Assembly: GCF_003997495.1 (NCBI RefSeq)
Contig: NZ_RZRU01000022.1
Span: forward strand, 1-64,000
Direction: 5' to 3'
Source: Mesorhizobium sp. M7A.F.Ca.US.008.03.1.1
GTDB lineage: Bacteria > Pseudomonadota > Alphaproteobacteria > Rhizobiales > Rhizobiaceae
DNA: 64,000 nt
Positions 8,283-16,274 of the stretch are shown here, one piece after another. The notes below the pieces were generated by a model that saw nothing but the letters and a program-made list of their open reading frames with translations, searched no databases and had not been told where the DNA came from. Position 1 is the stretch's first letter, and the number at the start of each line of letters is the position of its first letter. The position numbers and the translations under genes are program-made.

Positions 8283-9794
8283 ATGAATCAAAGACCGTCG
8301 ATCGCCTTCGCCAAATTTTCCGGGTCCCAGAGCGCGGTGAACAAGAAGGGCACGGTCTTCGTGCTCGCGGCGGATGAGGGCGGCCTGAGCGACATCGCCA
8401 AGGCCGGCGATCCCGGCAAGACACTGGAGCGGGCCTTTCCCGTGGCTGAGTTCACGGGCAAGTTCGCCAGCACGGTGGAAGTTCTGGCGCCGCAGGGAGC
8501 GTCGCTCGACAGACTGGTGGCGATAGGCACCGGCAAGGTATCGGGAGTGGACGAATATGCGTGGCTGAAGCTTGGCGGTACCGTTGCCGCGTCGCTGCGC
8601 AAGGCGACCGAGGTTGCGGTGGTCCTCGATGTGGTCGGCGCCTCGCCGAGCGCGAAAGACGCGGCAAGCCTTGCCGCGGGCATTCTCCTGCGCAGCTATT
8701 CCTTCGACAAGTACAAGACCAGGAAGGACAAGGACGACGGCAAGGCGGAGCCGAAGAAGCCGGTCAAGGTGACCATCCACACCGCCGATCCGGCCGCTGC
8801 GAAGAAGGCCTTCGCCGATGCCGAGGCAGTGATCGACGGCGTCCTTCTGGCGCGCGACCTCGTCAACGAACCGGCAAACGTGCTTGGGCCGGTCGAGTTC
8901 GCTGCCCGCGCCAAGGAACTCGAGGCACTAGGCGTCAAGGTCGAGATATTGGCTGAGAAGGAAATGAAGAAGCTCGGCATGGGCTCGCTGCTCGGTGTCG
9001 CGCAAGGCTCGCCGCGCGGCGCCCGCATGGCGATCATGCAGTGGAACGGCGGCAAGCCGAAGGACAGCCCGATCGCCTTCGTCGGCAAGGGCGTCACTTT
9101 CGACACCGGCGGCAATTCCATAAAGCCGGCCTCGGGCATGGAGGATATGAAGGGCGATATGGGCGGTGCCGCCGCCGTTACCGGCCTGATGCATGCGCTG
9201 GCGGCCCGCAAGGCGAAAGCCAATGTCGTCGGTATCATCGGACTGGTCGAAAATGCCGTCGATGGTCATGCCCAGCGTCCCGGTGATATCGTCACTTCGA
9301 TGTCGGGTCAGACCATCGAGGTGCTCAATACCGACGCCGAGGGCCGCCTCGTGCTGGCCGATGCGTTGTGGTACTGCAACGACCGCTTCCAGCCGAAATT
9401 CATGGTCAATCTGGCGACGCTGACCGGCGCCATCATGGTGGCGCTCGGCCAACATTACGCCGGCCTGTTTTCCAACGATGACGAACTGGCCGAAAAGCTG
9501 GCGGCGGCGGGGCAGGCGACGCAGGAACGGCTGTGGCGCATGCCGCTCGGCCCCGAATACGACAAGCTGATCGATTCCAAGAACGCCGACATGAAGAACA
9601 TTGGCGGCCGTTTTGGCGGCGCCACCATCGCGGCGCAGTTTCTGCAGCGCTTCGTCAAGGACACGCCATGGGCTCATCTCGACATTGCCGGCACGGCGAT
9701 GGGGGCGCCGTCGAACGAGATCAACCAGTCCTGGGGTTCCGGTTTCGGCGTCAGACTGCTCGACCGGCTGGTGCGCGACAATTATGAGCAGTGA
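8283..9794 (+). CDS. pepA: Leucyl aminopeptidase PepA (M17 family)
   Basis: PepA is a cytoplasmic, two-metal aminopeptidase that removes N-terminal residues and forms a hexamer. The product (about 503 aa) has the variable N-terminal domain in the first 170 residues and the catalytic domain after it. Family hallmarks are present: GKGVTFDTGG, where the K and D are catalytic and metal-binding, and the signature NTDAEGRLVLADAL with metal-binding D and E. Two ATGs lie side by side at 8280 and 8283; the second is chosen because the AGGA ribosome binding site would be only one base from the first. It is followed by holC 27 bases later, a common alphaproteobacterial order. Confidence 0.97.
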   Translation: MNQRPSIAFAKFSGSQSAVNKKGTVFVLAADEGGLSDIAKAGDPGKTLERAFPVAEFTGKFASTVEVLAPQGASLDRLVAIGTGKVSGVDEYAWLKLGGTVAASLRKATEVAVVLDVVGASPSAKDAASLAAGILLRSYSFDKYKTRKDKDDGKAEPKKPVKVTIHTADPAAAKKAFADAEAVIDGVLLARDLVNEPANVLGPVEFAARAKELEALGVKVEILAEKEMKKLGMGSLLGVAQGSPRGARMAIMQWNGGKPKDSPIAFVGKGVTFDTGGNSIKPASGMEDMKGDMGGAAAVTGLMHALAARKAKANVVGIIGLVENAVDGHAQRPGDIVTSMSGQTIEVLNTDAEGRLVLADALWYCNDRFQPKFMVNLATLTGAIMVALGQHYAGLFSNDDELAEKLAAAGQATQERLWRMPLGPEYDKLIDSKNADMKNIGGRFGGATIAAQFLQRFVKDTPWAHLDIAGTAMGAPSNEINQSWGSGFGVRLLDRLVRDNYEQ

Positions 9795-9821
9795 CGAGTT
9801 CAATCACTATAGGCTGAAGCG

Positions 9822-10271
9822 ATGGCCGACGTCCTGTTCTACCACCTGACCGAATCGACGCTGGAGGATGCGCTGCCAGGCCTCCTGGAGCGCAGCGTCG
9901 ACCGCGGCTGGCGCGCCGTGGTGCAGACAGGCACCGAGGAACGCCGCGATGCGCTCGACCAGCATCTTTGGACGTTCCGCGACGATTCGTTCCTGGCGCA
10001 CGCAACCGATCGTGAGGCTCATCCCGGCGAACAGCCGATTCTGTTGACCACCGGCGAAGGCAATCCCAACGACGCCAAGATAAGGTTCCTGGTCGACGGC
10101 GCGGCGCCGCCTGACCTTGGCGGCTACGAGCGCGCTGTGTTCCTGTTCGATGGCCACGATGCCGCCCAGCTCGAGGCGGCGCGAGGCCACTGGAAGGTGA
10201 TGAAGGACGCCGGCCATGCCGTCACCTACTGGCAGCAGACAACGGACCGCCGCTGGGAGCGCAAGGCTTAA
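9822..10271 (+). CDS. holC: DNA polymerase III chi subunit HolC
   Basis: HolC (chi) links the clamp loader, through psi, to single-stranded-DNA-binding protein at the replication fork. The 149-residue protein starts MADVLFYHLTESTLEDALP and shows the family pattern: FYHL at the start, ERSVDRGWRAVVQTG, LDQHLWTFRDDSFLAH, and an FLFDG motif near residue 110. Length and layout match alphaproteobacterial chi subunits. It follows pepA on the same strand and ends about 30 bases from the convergent DUF995 gene, so there is no room for a long terminator. Confidence 0.93.
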   Translation: MADVLFYHLTESTLEDALPGLLERSVDRGWRAVVQTGTEERRDALDQHLWTFRDDSFLAHATDREAHPGEQPILLTTGEGNPNDAKIRFLVDGAAPPDLGGYERAVFLFDGHDAAQLEAARGHWKVMKDAGHAVTYWQQTTDRRWERKA

Positions 10272-10302
10272 TTAAGCGGCGGCTTGTCGTGGATGACACG
10301 GT

Positions 10303-10788
10303 CTACAGCTTTGCCTTGATCCGGTTCTGTTTCCTGGTGGCATAGTCGCCATATTTCAATCTCTTGAAAACGTACCAGTCGCCGTCCGGAGACTTGCGCT
10401 GGTAGATCACCTTGCCGGCCTTGCGATGCTCAAAGCAGGTCATCGAGCCCTTCACGCCCCAGGAGCCGTGCCATTTCGCGCGGTAGCACAGCTTGCCGCC
10501 GCCCGGGATGAACCACATGCCGTCGCCATAGCCTGGATTGCCTTTATCCGTCGACCAGGCGTCGAACTGCCGTTGCTTCACGGCAAAGAAGGCGGCTCCG
10601 TGATTGCCCCACATCCACGAATGGTTCTGATAAATCTGGTAGACGCCTTCATCGGGCACCACGGCGCCCTTTTGCGCCTGGCTGGCGATTTTCGTCGCTG
10701 TCTTGGCGGTCGCGGGGACCTGGAAGGCAAAAACAAGAACGGAGCAGGCGAATGCCGTTCCGAGACAATTTCCCAATACTCGTTTCAC
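10303..10788 (-). CDS. Secreted DUF995-type protein (copy 1)
   Basis: The 161-residue protein has a signal peptide (VLGNCLGTAFACSVLVFAFQ, cleavage probably after ATA) and one compact domain. It matches the second copy at 19241-19846 at W-x-W (HSWMW / RTWVW), GAA-F/Y-FA, AW, GK-L/M-C, TC-F/Y-x-H and PDG-D/E-WY-x-FKR. Two cysteines, in KLCYRAKW and MTCFEH, are conserved in both and may form a disulfide. I recognise the family as DUF995, typical of Rhizobiales; its function is unknown. The start is GTG at 10788 with GGAG seven bases upstream. It lies downstream of the GH26-like gene on the same strand. Confidence 0.8.
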   Translation of the reverse strand: MKRVLGNCLGTAFACSVLVFAFQVPATAKTATKIASQAQKGAVVPDEGVYQIYQNHSWMWGNHGAAFFAVKQRQFDAWSTDKGNPGYGDGMWFIPGGGKLCYRAKWHGSWGVKGSMTCFEHRKAGKVIYQRKSPDGDWYVFKRLKYGDYATRKQNRIKAKL

Positions 10789-10902
10789 GGAACTGCTCCA
10801 CAGATTGATCTACGCCACGCCTCAACCATCATTCCGAACCGCTGGTTCGGGATGGATCACGACCAAACAGAGAGATGGAGATCCATCCCGATCGCGATGC
10901 GT

Positions 10903-11829
10903 CTACGGCAAGACATGCTGGGTCACCCTCCAGTCGGGCAGACCATAGCCACCCAGCCACGGCCACACTTCCTTCTGGTTGAAGTAGACGACCGAAGTCA
11001 GCGCCGGGAACTCCGCATAGGTTTTGCGGCTATCGTCCTGCCACTTCGAGACATAGTCCTGCTTTCCGACATAGCCGAGTTCCGCAACGACGATCGGCTT
11101 GTTGAACACTGCAACGCGGTCGTAGCCGGGCTTCAGCAGCTCAGCGAAGGTGCGGTCACGACCGGCCTCGTCATTGTCCTTTTTCTGCAGACCGAACACC
11201 GACAGGCCGACGACGTCGACATAGTCGTCGCCGGGGTAGTATTTTTCCAGGCCCTCTTCGCCTTTGGGAGACCACATGTACTTGGCGGCGGGGGCAGCCT
11301 TGCGGCAGATGTCGACTTCGCGCTTGTAAGCGGAAATCCAGTCCTTGGGAGCCCAGTTGGCCCAGGTGAAGCGGCCGTTCTTGTCTTCCATTTCCTGCGC
11401 CCAGCGAATGGTCACCGGGCTCTTCATCTGTCCCACCAGGTCGCAGATCGCCTGCATGTTGGCGTCATATTTGCCGCTCAAAATGCCGTCACGCAATTCG
11501 GGCGGGGTGATGCGCCAGTCCTTGGACCATGTCCACGGCTCAATCGTGATCAGAAGCGAGCGGCCGCGCTGCAGCGCGTAAGCGTCTGCAAGCGGCAGCG
11601 TCGACAGATCGACGTCTTCCCAGGGCAGGAACAGCTCTTCGATGCTGGCGCTCTTGTCGGTGCTGAAGTCCCCGTAGGGATCATAGGAACCGAACGCCGA
11701 CGCAGCGCTGCTCGTCTGAACGGGGTCGGTCGCGGTTACGGAGCCGGCCCCTCCCGCAGTAGGGTAGGCGGCGCTTCCGCCCAATACCAGTGCGATTGCA
11801 AGTACCTTTGCCGCGGAGTGTGTCATCAT
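10903..11829 (-). CDS. Secreted GH26-like glycoside hydrolase (beta-mannanase / beta-glucanase superfamily)
   Basis: The product (about 308 aa) has a signal peptide and then a (beta/alpha)8-type hydrolase domain. The pattern TIRWAQEMEDKNGRFTWANW matches the GH26 acid/base strand (glutamate near residue 146) and PIVVAELGYVGKQ matches the nucleophile strand (glutamate near residue 250). A substrate such as a beta-1,3/1,4-glucan or mannan is inferred from the fold only. ATGs at 11841, 11829 and 11826 are possible; GGGAG just before 11829 favours one of the last two. It is divergent from the glycan synthase at 12450, so it may trim or release that polymer. Confidence 0.8.
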   Translation of the reverse strand: MMTHSAAKVLAIALVLGGSAAYPTAGGAGSVTATDPVQTSSAASAFGSYDPYGDFSTDKSASIEELFLPWEDVDLSTLPLADAYALQRGRSLLITIEPWTWSKDWRITPPELRDGILSGKYDANMQAICDLVGQMKSPVTIRWAQEMEDKNGRFTWANWAPKDWISAYKREVDICRKAAPAAKYMWSPKGEEGLEKYYPGDDYVDVVGLSVFGLQKKDNDEAGRDRTFAELLKPGYDRVAVFNKPIVVAELGYVGKQDYVSKWQDDSRKTYAEFPALTSVVYFNQKEVWPWLGGYGLPDWRVTQHVLP

Positions 11830-12145
11830 ATATTCTCCCATGGCCTTCGACTTCTCGCGGAAGTTAAGGCTTCGCCCGTGCGCATCGATACCTGATCGAC
11901 ACGGCTACCCAAAAACCTATCGGCTCCATTGGCGGAATCTGCGGGATTTCGGAGCGATCATTGGCGGTTGTGCGAACCTTCGCACGGAGCACACCCAAAA
12001 TTACTTCTCAAGGCGCCAACACAGAAGGAGGCGTCGAGAGAGTTTCGCCGCGATACTCACAAATTCGCGTCAATATTCCGATATATCATCCCTGTCTAAT
12101 TTAAGAGCCGGACCGACCAAAGAGTCAAGCGCAATTAATGGTTGC

Positions 12146-12173
12146 TTAACCATGATGCTCGCAACATGGTTAA
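12146..12173. promoter_or_regulatory. Perfect inverted repeat TTAACCATG-N10-CATGGTTAA
   Basis: Two nine-base arms (12146-12154 and 12165-12173) are exact reverse complements with a ten-base spacer, about one turn of DNA plus the arms. This spacing fits a dimeric DNA-binding protein on one face. It lies between the divergent hydrolase and glycan synthase genes, and its TTAACC core recurs in the element at 12316-12365. The binding protein is unknown. Confidence 0.55.
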
Positions 12174-12315
12174 CGCTGCCTTGAGCGGGTCTTCCTGCGG
12201 ATAGCCTCGGCCCCTTCGACGGATTCTCCCAACGCGGAAACTTTTGCCGGCTGTGATTGCAGTGCTGATCGGGGGAGACGTCGACGGAATTACCCTCCCG
12301 ATTCAAGATGTTAAG

Positions 12316-12365
12316 TTAACCAATTCGCAAGAAGTATAGTTAACCAACACTTAATTTAGTTGACT
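12316..12365 (+). promoter_or_regulatory. Promoter-like 50 bp element upstream of the glycan synthase (copy A)
   Basis: The element starts with TTAACCAATTCGCAA, has a second GTTAACC box in the middle and ends TAATTTAGTTGACT. About four-fifths of its bases match the 50 bp element at 22913-22962 (reversed), which lies upstream of the UDP-xylose synthase gene. The terminal TTGACT (12360-12365) resembles a sigma-70 -35 box, and the sequence stays partly similar for some 25 bases beyond it, where a -10 box would lie. The direct repeat of TTAACC upstream suggests an activator site. It ends 84 bases before the synthase ATG. Confidence 0.6.
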
Positions 12366-12449
12366 CTAAGACACCCAGGTGGATTCTTAGGGCGGGTTTT
12401 CAAGGCTCGTCAGCCGTCGTTCGGCTGATGTTCGGGTGGCGGTAAGTGT

Positions 12450-14333
12450 ATGAGTGTTTCCGCGGACGTGGGGATCATCAGCGGCAAGACCATGCCGAAA
12501 CGGGGGCAGGGGGCGGCTCCGGGGAAGGCGGCGGAGAAGCCTCCTTTTCTGGTGCCCGTGCTGTCCCCCGTTCGGCAATGGATCCTGAGACTGGCGCTGG
12601 CCGCCTGGTTCGTAACGCTCGGGTTTTTCTGGATCTGGTGGCTGAAGCCGGAGCATGTCGACAATCTCGGACCATACGCATTCGCGACGCTCATTCTGGT
12701 ATGGCTCACGCTCATGCCGTTGTACTTCCTGTTGAACGTGCATGCGTCGAAAAAGCCGTCCAAGCTTCACATGATCGCCAAGCGTTCGCGGGTCGCCATG
12801 GTGGTGACCAAGGCTCCTTCAGAACCCTTCGCCGTGGTTGCGCGCACGTTGGAAGCAATGCTTGCGCAGGATTATCCGCATGACACCTGGCTGGCCGACG
12901 AAGATCCTTGCGAGGCTACGGTCCGCTGGTGCGATGCCCACGGCGTCAAGATTTCGACGCGGCGCGGCCGGGAAGACTATCATCGCAAGACATGGCCGCG
13001 CCGCACCCGCTGCAAGGAAGGCAACCTGGCGTTCTTCTACGACCATTATGGTTATGAGCGTTACGACTTCGTCGCCCAGATGGACGCCGATCATGTGCCA
13101 ACACCGACCTATCTCAGGGAGATACTCTATCCCTTCGCCGATCCCGCGGTCGGCTATGTCTCGGCGCCGAGCATCTGCGACAACAATGCCGACGAAAGCT
13201 GGGCGGCGCGGGGCCGGCTGTTTCCAGAAGGAATGTTCCACGGCCCCTTGCAGTCCGGTCATACCGGAGGTGGGGCGCCGCTCTGCATCGGCTCGCACTA
13301 TGCCGTGCGGACCACGGCGCTGAAGCAGGCGGGCGGGCTCGGTCCGGAACTGGCCGAGGATCATTCCACCTCGATGCTGATCAGCGCAGCCGGATGGCAC
13401 GGCGTGCACGCGCTCGACGCCATCGCGCATGGCGACGGCCCGCAGACCTTCGCCGATCTCATCACCCAGGAATTTCAGTGGTCGCGCAGCCTGATGACGA
13501 TCCTGCTCGAATATTCGCCGAGCTACCTCCCCAAGCTGTCGCCGCGGCTGAGATTCCAGTTCCTCTTTTGCCAGCTCTGGTACCCGCTGTTCGCTGTCTT
13601 CGCATTGCTGATGTACGTCATGCCGATCTATGCTCTCTCTACTGGACGCAACTTCGCCAATGTCATGTATGTCGACTTCCTGTTCTACTATCTGCCGAAC
13701 GCGGTCGCCCTGGTTGGCATGGTGATGATGCTGAAGGCATTCGGCGTGTCGCGGCCGATCACGGCCAAGACGATCAGCTGGGAAGGCACGCTGTTCCTCT
13801 TCTTCGCGCGCTGGCCGTGGGTGCTGGCCGGCACGCTGTCGTCGCTGCGCGACTATCTGACGAAGTCGTTCGTGGATTTCCGCGTAACGCCCAAGGGCAA
13901 CGGCCCAAAGCAGCACCTTCTGCCGGCCCGCGTCTTTGCCCCCTATGTGGCGCTGGCGATCGGAGCGGCGCTGCCCGTGCTGCTCGTTGAGCATCCCTTC
14001 GACGCCACTGGTTTCTATTGGTTCGCCGCCTTCAACGCCTTCCTTTACGGGCTTCTGGTGGTGGTCATCGTCGTAAGGCACGTCATCGAGAACAGGATTC
14101 CGTTGCGCGCCAATGCCGCGAAAGTCGCCTTTCAGGCGTCGCTCGCCGTCCTAGCGCTCACCGTGCCGGTCGTGGGCTTCTACGATCGTGGCATGGAAGG
14201 CGTCTACGGGCTGCAGCAGGGCGCCGGCGGTCTGCGCATCGTCCGCATCGCCTATGTGGTTTCCGGCGCTGGTCAGGGCAACATCGGCGCCCGCAATTTC
14301 TACTTCGATCCAGGTTGGGAAACGCGGCGCTGA
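12450..14333 (+). CDS. Processive family-2 glycan synthase (cellulose/beta-glucan synthase-like, inner membrane)
   Basis: The 627-residue protein has two N-terminal membrane segments (about 42-64 and 75-97), a cytoplasmic GT2 domain (about 110-350) and about five C-terminal membrane segments. GT2 landmarks are LADEDPCE (near 150), the metal-binding MDADH (211-215), ELAEDHST in place of TED (about 300-307), and QEFQWSRS (340-347) at the position of QxxRW. Such enzymes polymerise a UDP-sugar and push the chain through their own membrane channel. I see no PilZ domain at the C-terminus, so direct cyclic-di-GMP control is not evident. The polymer is unknown; a beta-glucan related to bacterial mixed-linkage glucan or curdlan is possible. 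The divergent GH26-like gene fits a synthase/hydrolase pair. Confidence 0.87.
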   Translation: MSVSADVGIISGKTMPKRGQGAAPGKAAEKPPFLVPVLSPVRQWILRLALAAWFVTLGFFWIWWLKPEHVDNLGPYAFATLILVWLTLMPLYFLLNVHASKKPSKLHMIAKRSRVAMVVTKAPSEPFAVVARTLEAMLAQDYPHDTWLADEDPCEATVRWCDAHGVKISTRRGREDYHRKTWPRRTRCKEGNLAFFYDHYGYERYDFVAQMDADHVPTPTYLREILYPFADPAVGYVSAPSICDNNADESWAARGRLFPEGMFHGPLQSGHTGGGAPLCIGSHYAVRTTALKQAGGLGPELAEDHSTSMLISAAGWHGVHALDAIAHGDGPQTFADLITQEFQWSRSLMTILLEYSPSYLPKLSPRLRFQFLFCQLWYPLFAVFALLMYVMPIYALSTGRNFANVMYVDFLFYYLPNAVALVGMVMMLKAFGVSRPITAKTISWEGTLFLFFARWPWVLAGTLSSLRDYLTKSFVDFRVTPKGNGPKQHLLPARVFAPYVALAIGAALPVLLVEHPFDATGFYWFAAFNAFLYGLLVVVIVVRHVIENRIPLRANAAKVAFQASLAVLALTVPVVGFYDRGMEGVYGLQQGAGGLRIVRIAYVVSGAGQGNIGARNFYFDPGWETRR

Positions 14334-14405
14334 GCGTCTCGTAAAACCACCAATGCCACCGACCCGGTCAGCCTGAGCGCTGACCGCTGCCTGCAGCCGG
14401 CGCGA

Positions 14406-14450
14406 ATGCGTCGTCTGCCGATGCGTCGTCTGCCGATGCATCGTATGGCG
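14406..14450 (+). repeat. Short tandem repeat, three 15-base units
   Basis: The unit ATGCGTCGTCTGCCG occurs twice exactly (14406-14420, 14421-14435) and a third time with changes (14436-14450). It lies in the non-coding gap after the glycan synthase gene. The unit length is a multiple of three, but no gene appears to cover it. Confidence 0.7.
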
Positions 14451-14536
14451 AGCTGCGAATCCCGATCCGATCCGCTGAATTTCCATCACATCCGAGTGAA
14501 CGGGGAAAGACTGTGTTCATCATGCTGTTTGCGTGA

Positions 14537-14579
14537 ATTTTAATAAGTATCATCTAATATACAGAAGCGATGTGAGTGG
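14537..14579 (+). promoter_or_regulatory. AT-rich element upstream of lipoprotein gene 1 (shared with 20005-20052)
   Basis: The block contains TTTTAATAA, ATCTAATATA and GATGTGAGTGG in this order. The same three blocks occur in the same order at 20005-20052 upstream of the paralogous lipoprotein gene, at a similar distance from the ATG (72 versus 83 bases). Conservation outside the coding frame suggests a shared promoter or operator. TA-rich tracts of this kind are the sort of DNA that Ros/MucR proteins bind, which is an inference only. Confidence 0.55.
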
Positions 14580-14650
14580 AAAACGACCATTCACGAGCCG
14601 CGAAAAAGCGAAGGATACAAAGCATATCCTAAGCAAAAAGGGGTTTGGCG

Positions 14651-15067
14651 ATGAAAAATTTTATCGGAAATTCAGCCAATACCGGCAAAAGATTTGCCTA
14701 TGCTGTTGCCGCCATAACGTTGGCCTCGATGGTGTCAGGCTGCCAGACGATGGACACGACCAAGACCAGCTCAATCAACGGACGGATCGTTGATCAAGGT
14801 TTTGGCAAGAAGGTCCAGCACGTCAGGAAGCTCGATCGCGTCGGAAAGAAGGTTCTTTACCGCAAGCCGCTCACACAGACGACCATGGTGACGCGTACGA
14901 GGGAGGAGGCCTATGCGGCCTTCGTGCGGCCGCACCGGGTCGGCAGGCCGGCGACGGTGAAGGTCTCCTACAGCCCGGGCAATGGTGGCCCGTTCCTGGG
15001 TCATTCGCCCTGGATTTGTGGCCCGAGCGGTTTCGGCCAGCGCGCCAGCTGCCGTTCGCGCTACTAA
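14651..15067 (+). CDS. Small lipoprotein with C-terminal C-x-PSGFGQ-x3-C motif (copy 1)
   Basis: The 138-residue protein has a lipoprotein signal ending MVSGC (lipobox V-S-G-C, cysteine near residue 31), a basic middle part (GKKVQHVRKLDRVGKKVLYR) and a C-terminal module reading VKVSYSPGNGGPFLGHSP and then WICGPSGFGQRASC. The module is shared with the proteins at 20135-20560 and 23170-23415. The two cysteines are separated by ten residues and could form a disulfide loop carrying PSGFGQ. The function is unknown and I recognise no named family. The ATG at 14651 is chosen because AAAAGGGG lies about seven bases upstream. Position after the glycan synthase suggests a surface-polysaccharide role. 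Confidence 0.75.
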   Translation: MKNFIGNSANTGKRFAYAVAAITLASMVSGCQTMDTTKTSSINGRIVDQGFGKKVQHVRKLDRVGKKVLYRKPLTQTTMVTRTREEAYAAFVRPHRVGRPATVKVSYSPGNGGPFLGHSPWICGPSGFGQRASCRSRY

Positions 15068-15224
15068 CCATCAGACCTAAAAGTGGCGGCGCGATTTGAC
15101 TGAAGAGTCCGCCGCTCCTGTCTTCGCTGGGGGCGCGAGTCGAGGGCGAGAGGTTGGCGCAGACGTTGCGCTTACCTCTTGCCCTCTGACCGCTATCCGG
15201 AAGCCGCTGGCAGACGTGGTCAGA

Positions 15225-16274
15225 TCATGATGGCCGGCCCGGGCGGAGCCAGCCGTCATTGTCACTGGGCGCCGGCTGTGGCCGCGCGACATAGGCCGAT
15301 GCTCCATTCGCCTCGTGATAGACCCGTGCCAGCATTTCAGCCAGCACGCCCGACGTCACCATCTGCACCCCGGCGATGAGCAGGAAGAAGCCGGTGAACA
15401 GCATCGGGCGTGTTCCGATGTCTTCGGCGAAAAGCAGCTTCAGGCAAAGCAGGTAGGCAAGGATCAGCGAACCCAGCGCGCCAAGCACGATGCCGATGCC
15501 GCCGAAGAAGTGCCCGGGCCGCGTGCGATAGCGCATGAAGAAGTACATGAACACCAGATCGAGCACGACCCTGAAGGTGCGCGAAATGCCGTATTTGGAC
15601 TGGCCGTGGATGCGGGCATGGTGCGTGACCACCTCCTGCGCGATGCGTCTGGGGGTCGTCACGGTGGCCAGCCATGCCGGGATGAAGCGGTGCATCTCGC
15701 CATAGAGCTTGACGCTGCGGATGACGTTGCCGCGATAGACCTTGAGGCTGCAGCCATAGTCCTTGAGGCGCACCCCGGTGACGCGTGCGATCAGCGCGTT
15801 GGCAATGCGCGAGGGCAGCCTGCGCATGAAAAACCCTTCCTGGCGATCCTTGCGCCAGCCGACCACCAGGTCGAGATCCTCGCCCAGCAGGCGGTAGACC
15901 ATGCGCGGGATGTCGTAGGGATCGTTTTGCAGGTCGCCGTCGATGGTGGCGATGACGTCGCCGCGTGCCGCGTCGATACCAGCCTGCATCGCAGCGGTTT
16001 GCTTGTAGTTGCGCACCAGCTCGACCGCATGCACATGCGGGCCGTAATGCGCTGCGAGGCGCCTGATCTCGCTCACCGTCGCGTCGGTGCTGCCGTCATC
16101 GACCAGCACGACCTCCCACGGCTGGTCGTAGCGTTCCATTGCCTGGTGGATCCGTGCCAGCAGCGGCTCGACGTTTTCGGCCTCGTTGTACATGGGAACG
16201 ACGATGGACAGCGTATGGCTCGGCATTACCGCGCCGTCAGGCAGTCCCGAAGCAGGGATGGGCAATACGTTCAT
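15225..16274 (-). CDS. Polyprenyl-phosphate glycosyltransferase (GT2, ArnC/GtrB/DPM1-like)
   Basis: The 349-residue protein has a GT2 domain with LSIVVPMYNEAENVEPLL, VDDGSTD and the metal-binding TIDGDLQNDP (near residue 120), followed by two membrane segments near 240-265 and 275-310, the ArnC/GtrB layout. Enzymes of this type move a sugar from a nucleotide donor to undecaprenyl (or longer) phosphate on the cytoplasmic face. Its ATG overlaps the stop of the flippase-like gene by four bases, so the two are translationally coupled. The sugar cannot be read from sequence; a pentose from the nearby UDP-xylose/UDP-arabinose genes, or galacturonate as in RgtE, are options. Confidence 0.85.
   Translation of the reverse strand: MNVLPIPASGLPDGAVMPSHTLSIVVPMYNEAENVEPLLARIHQAMERYDQPWEVVLVDDGSTDATVSEIRRLAAHYGPHVHAVELVRNYKQTAAMQAGIDAARGDVIATIDGDLQNDPYDIPRMVYRLLGEDLDLVVGWRKDRQEGFFMRRLPSRIANALIARVTGVRLKDYGCSLKVYRGNVIRSVKLYGEMHRFIPAWLATVTTPRRIAQEVVTHHARIHGQSKYGISRTFRVVLDLVFMYFFMRYRTRPGHFFGGIGIVLGALGSLILAYLLCLKLLFAEDIGTRPMLFTGFFLLIAGVQMVTSGVLAEMLARVYHEANGASAYVARPQPAPSDNDGWLRPGRPS

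Larger units (their letters stand above)
11830..12449. other. Long AT-rich divergent control region between hydrolase and glycan synthase genes
   Basis: Six hundred bases without a gene separate two divergent genes. The right half is clearly AT-rich compared with the surroundings and carries several TTAACC boxes, a palindrome (12146-12173) and a promoter-like element (12316-12365), each listed separately. I saw no open frame of coding character and no obvious RNA gene, though a leader RNA cannot be excluded. Confidence 0.6.

Noticed and set aside
10426..11895. A 489-codon plus-strand frame
   Set aside because: It lies opposite the DUF995 and GH26-like genes, which have signal peptides, family motifs and good start sites; the plus frame has no domain character.
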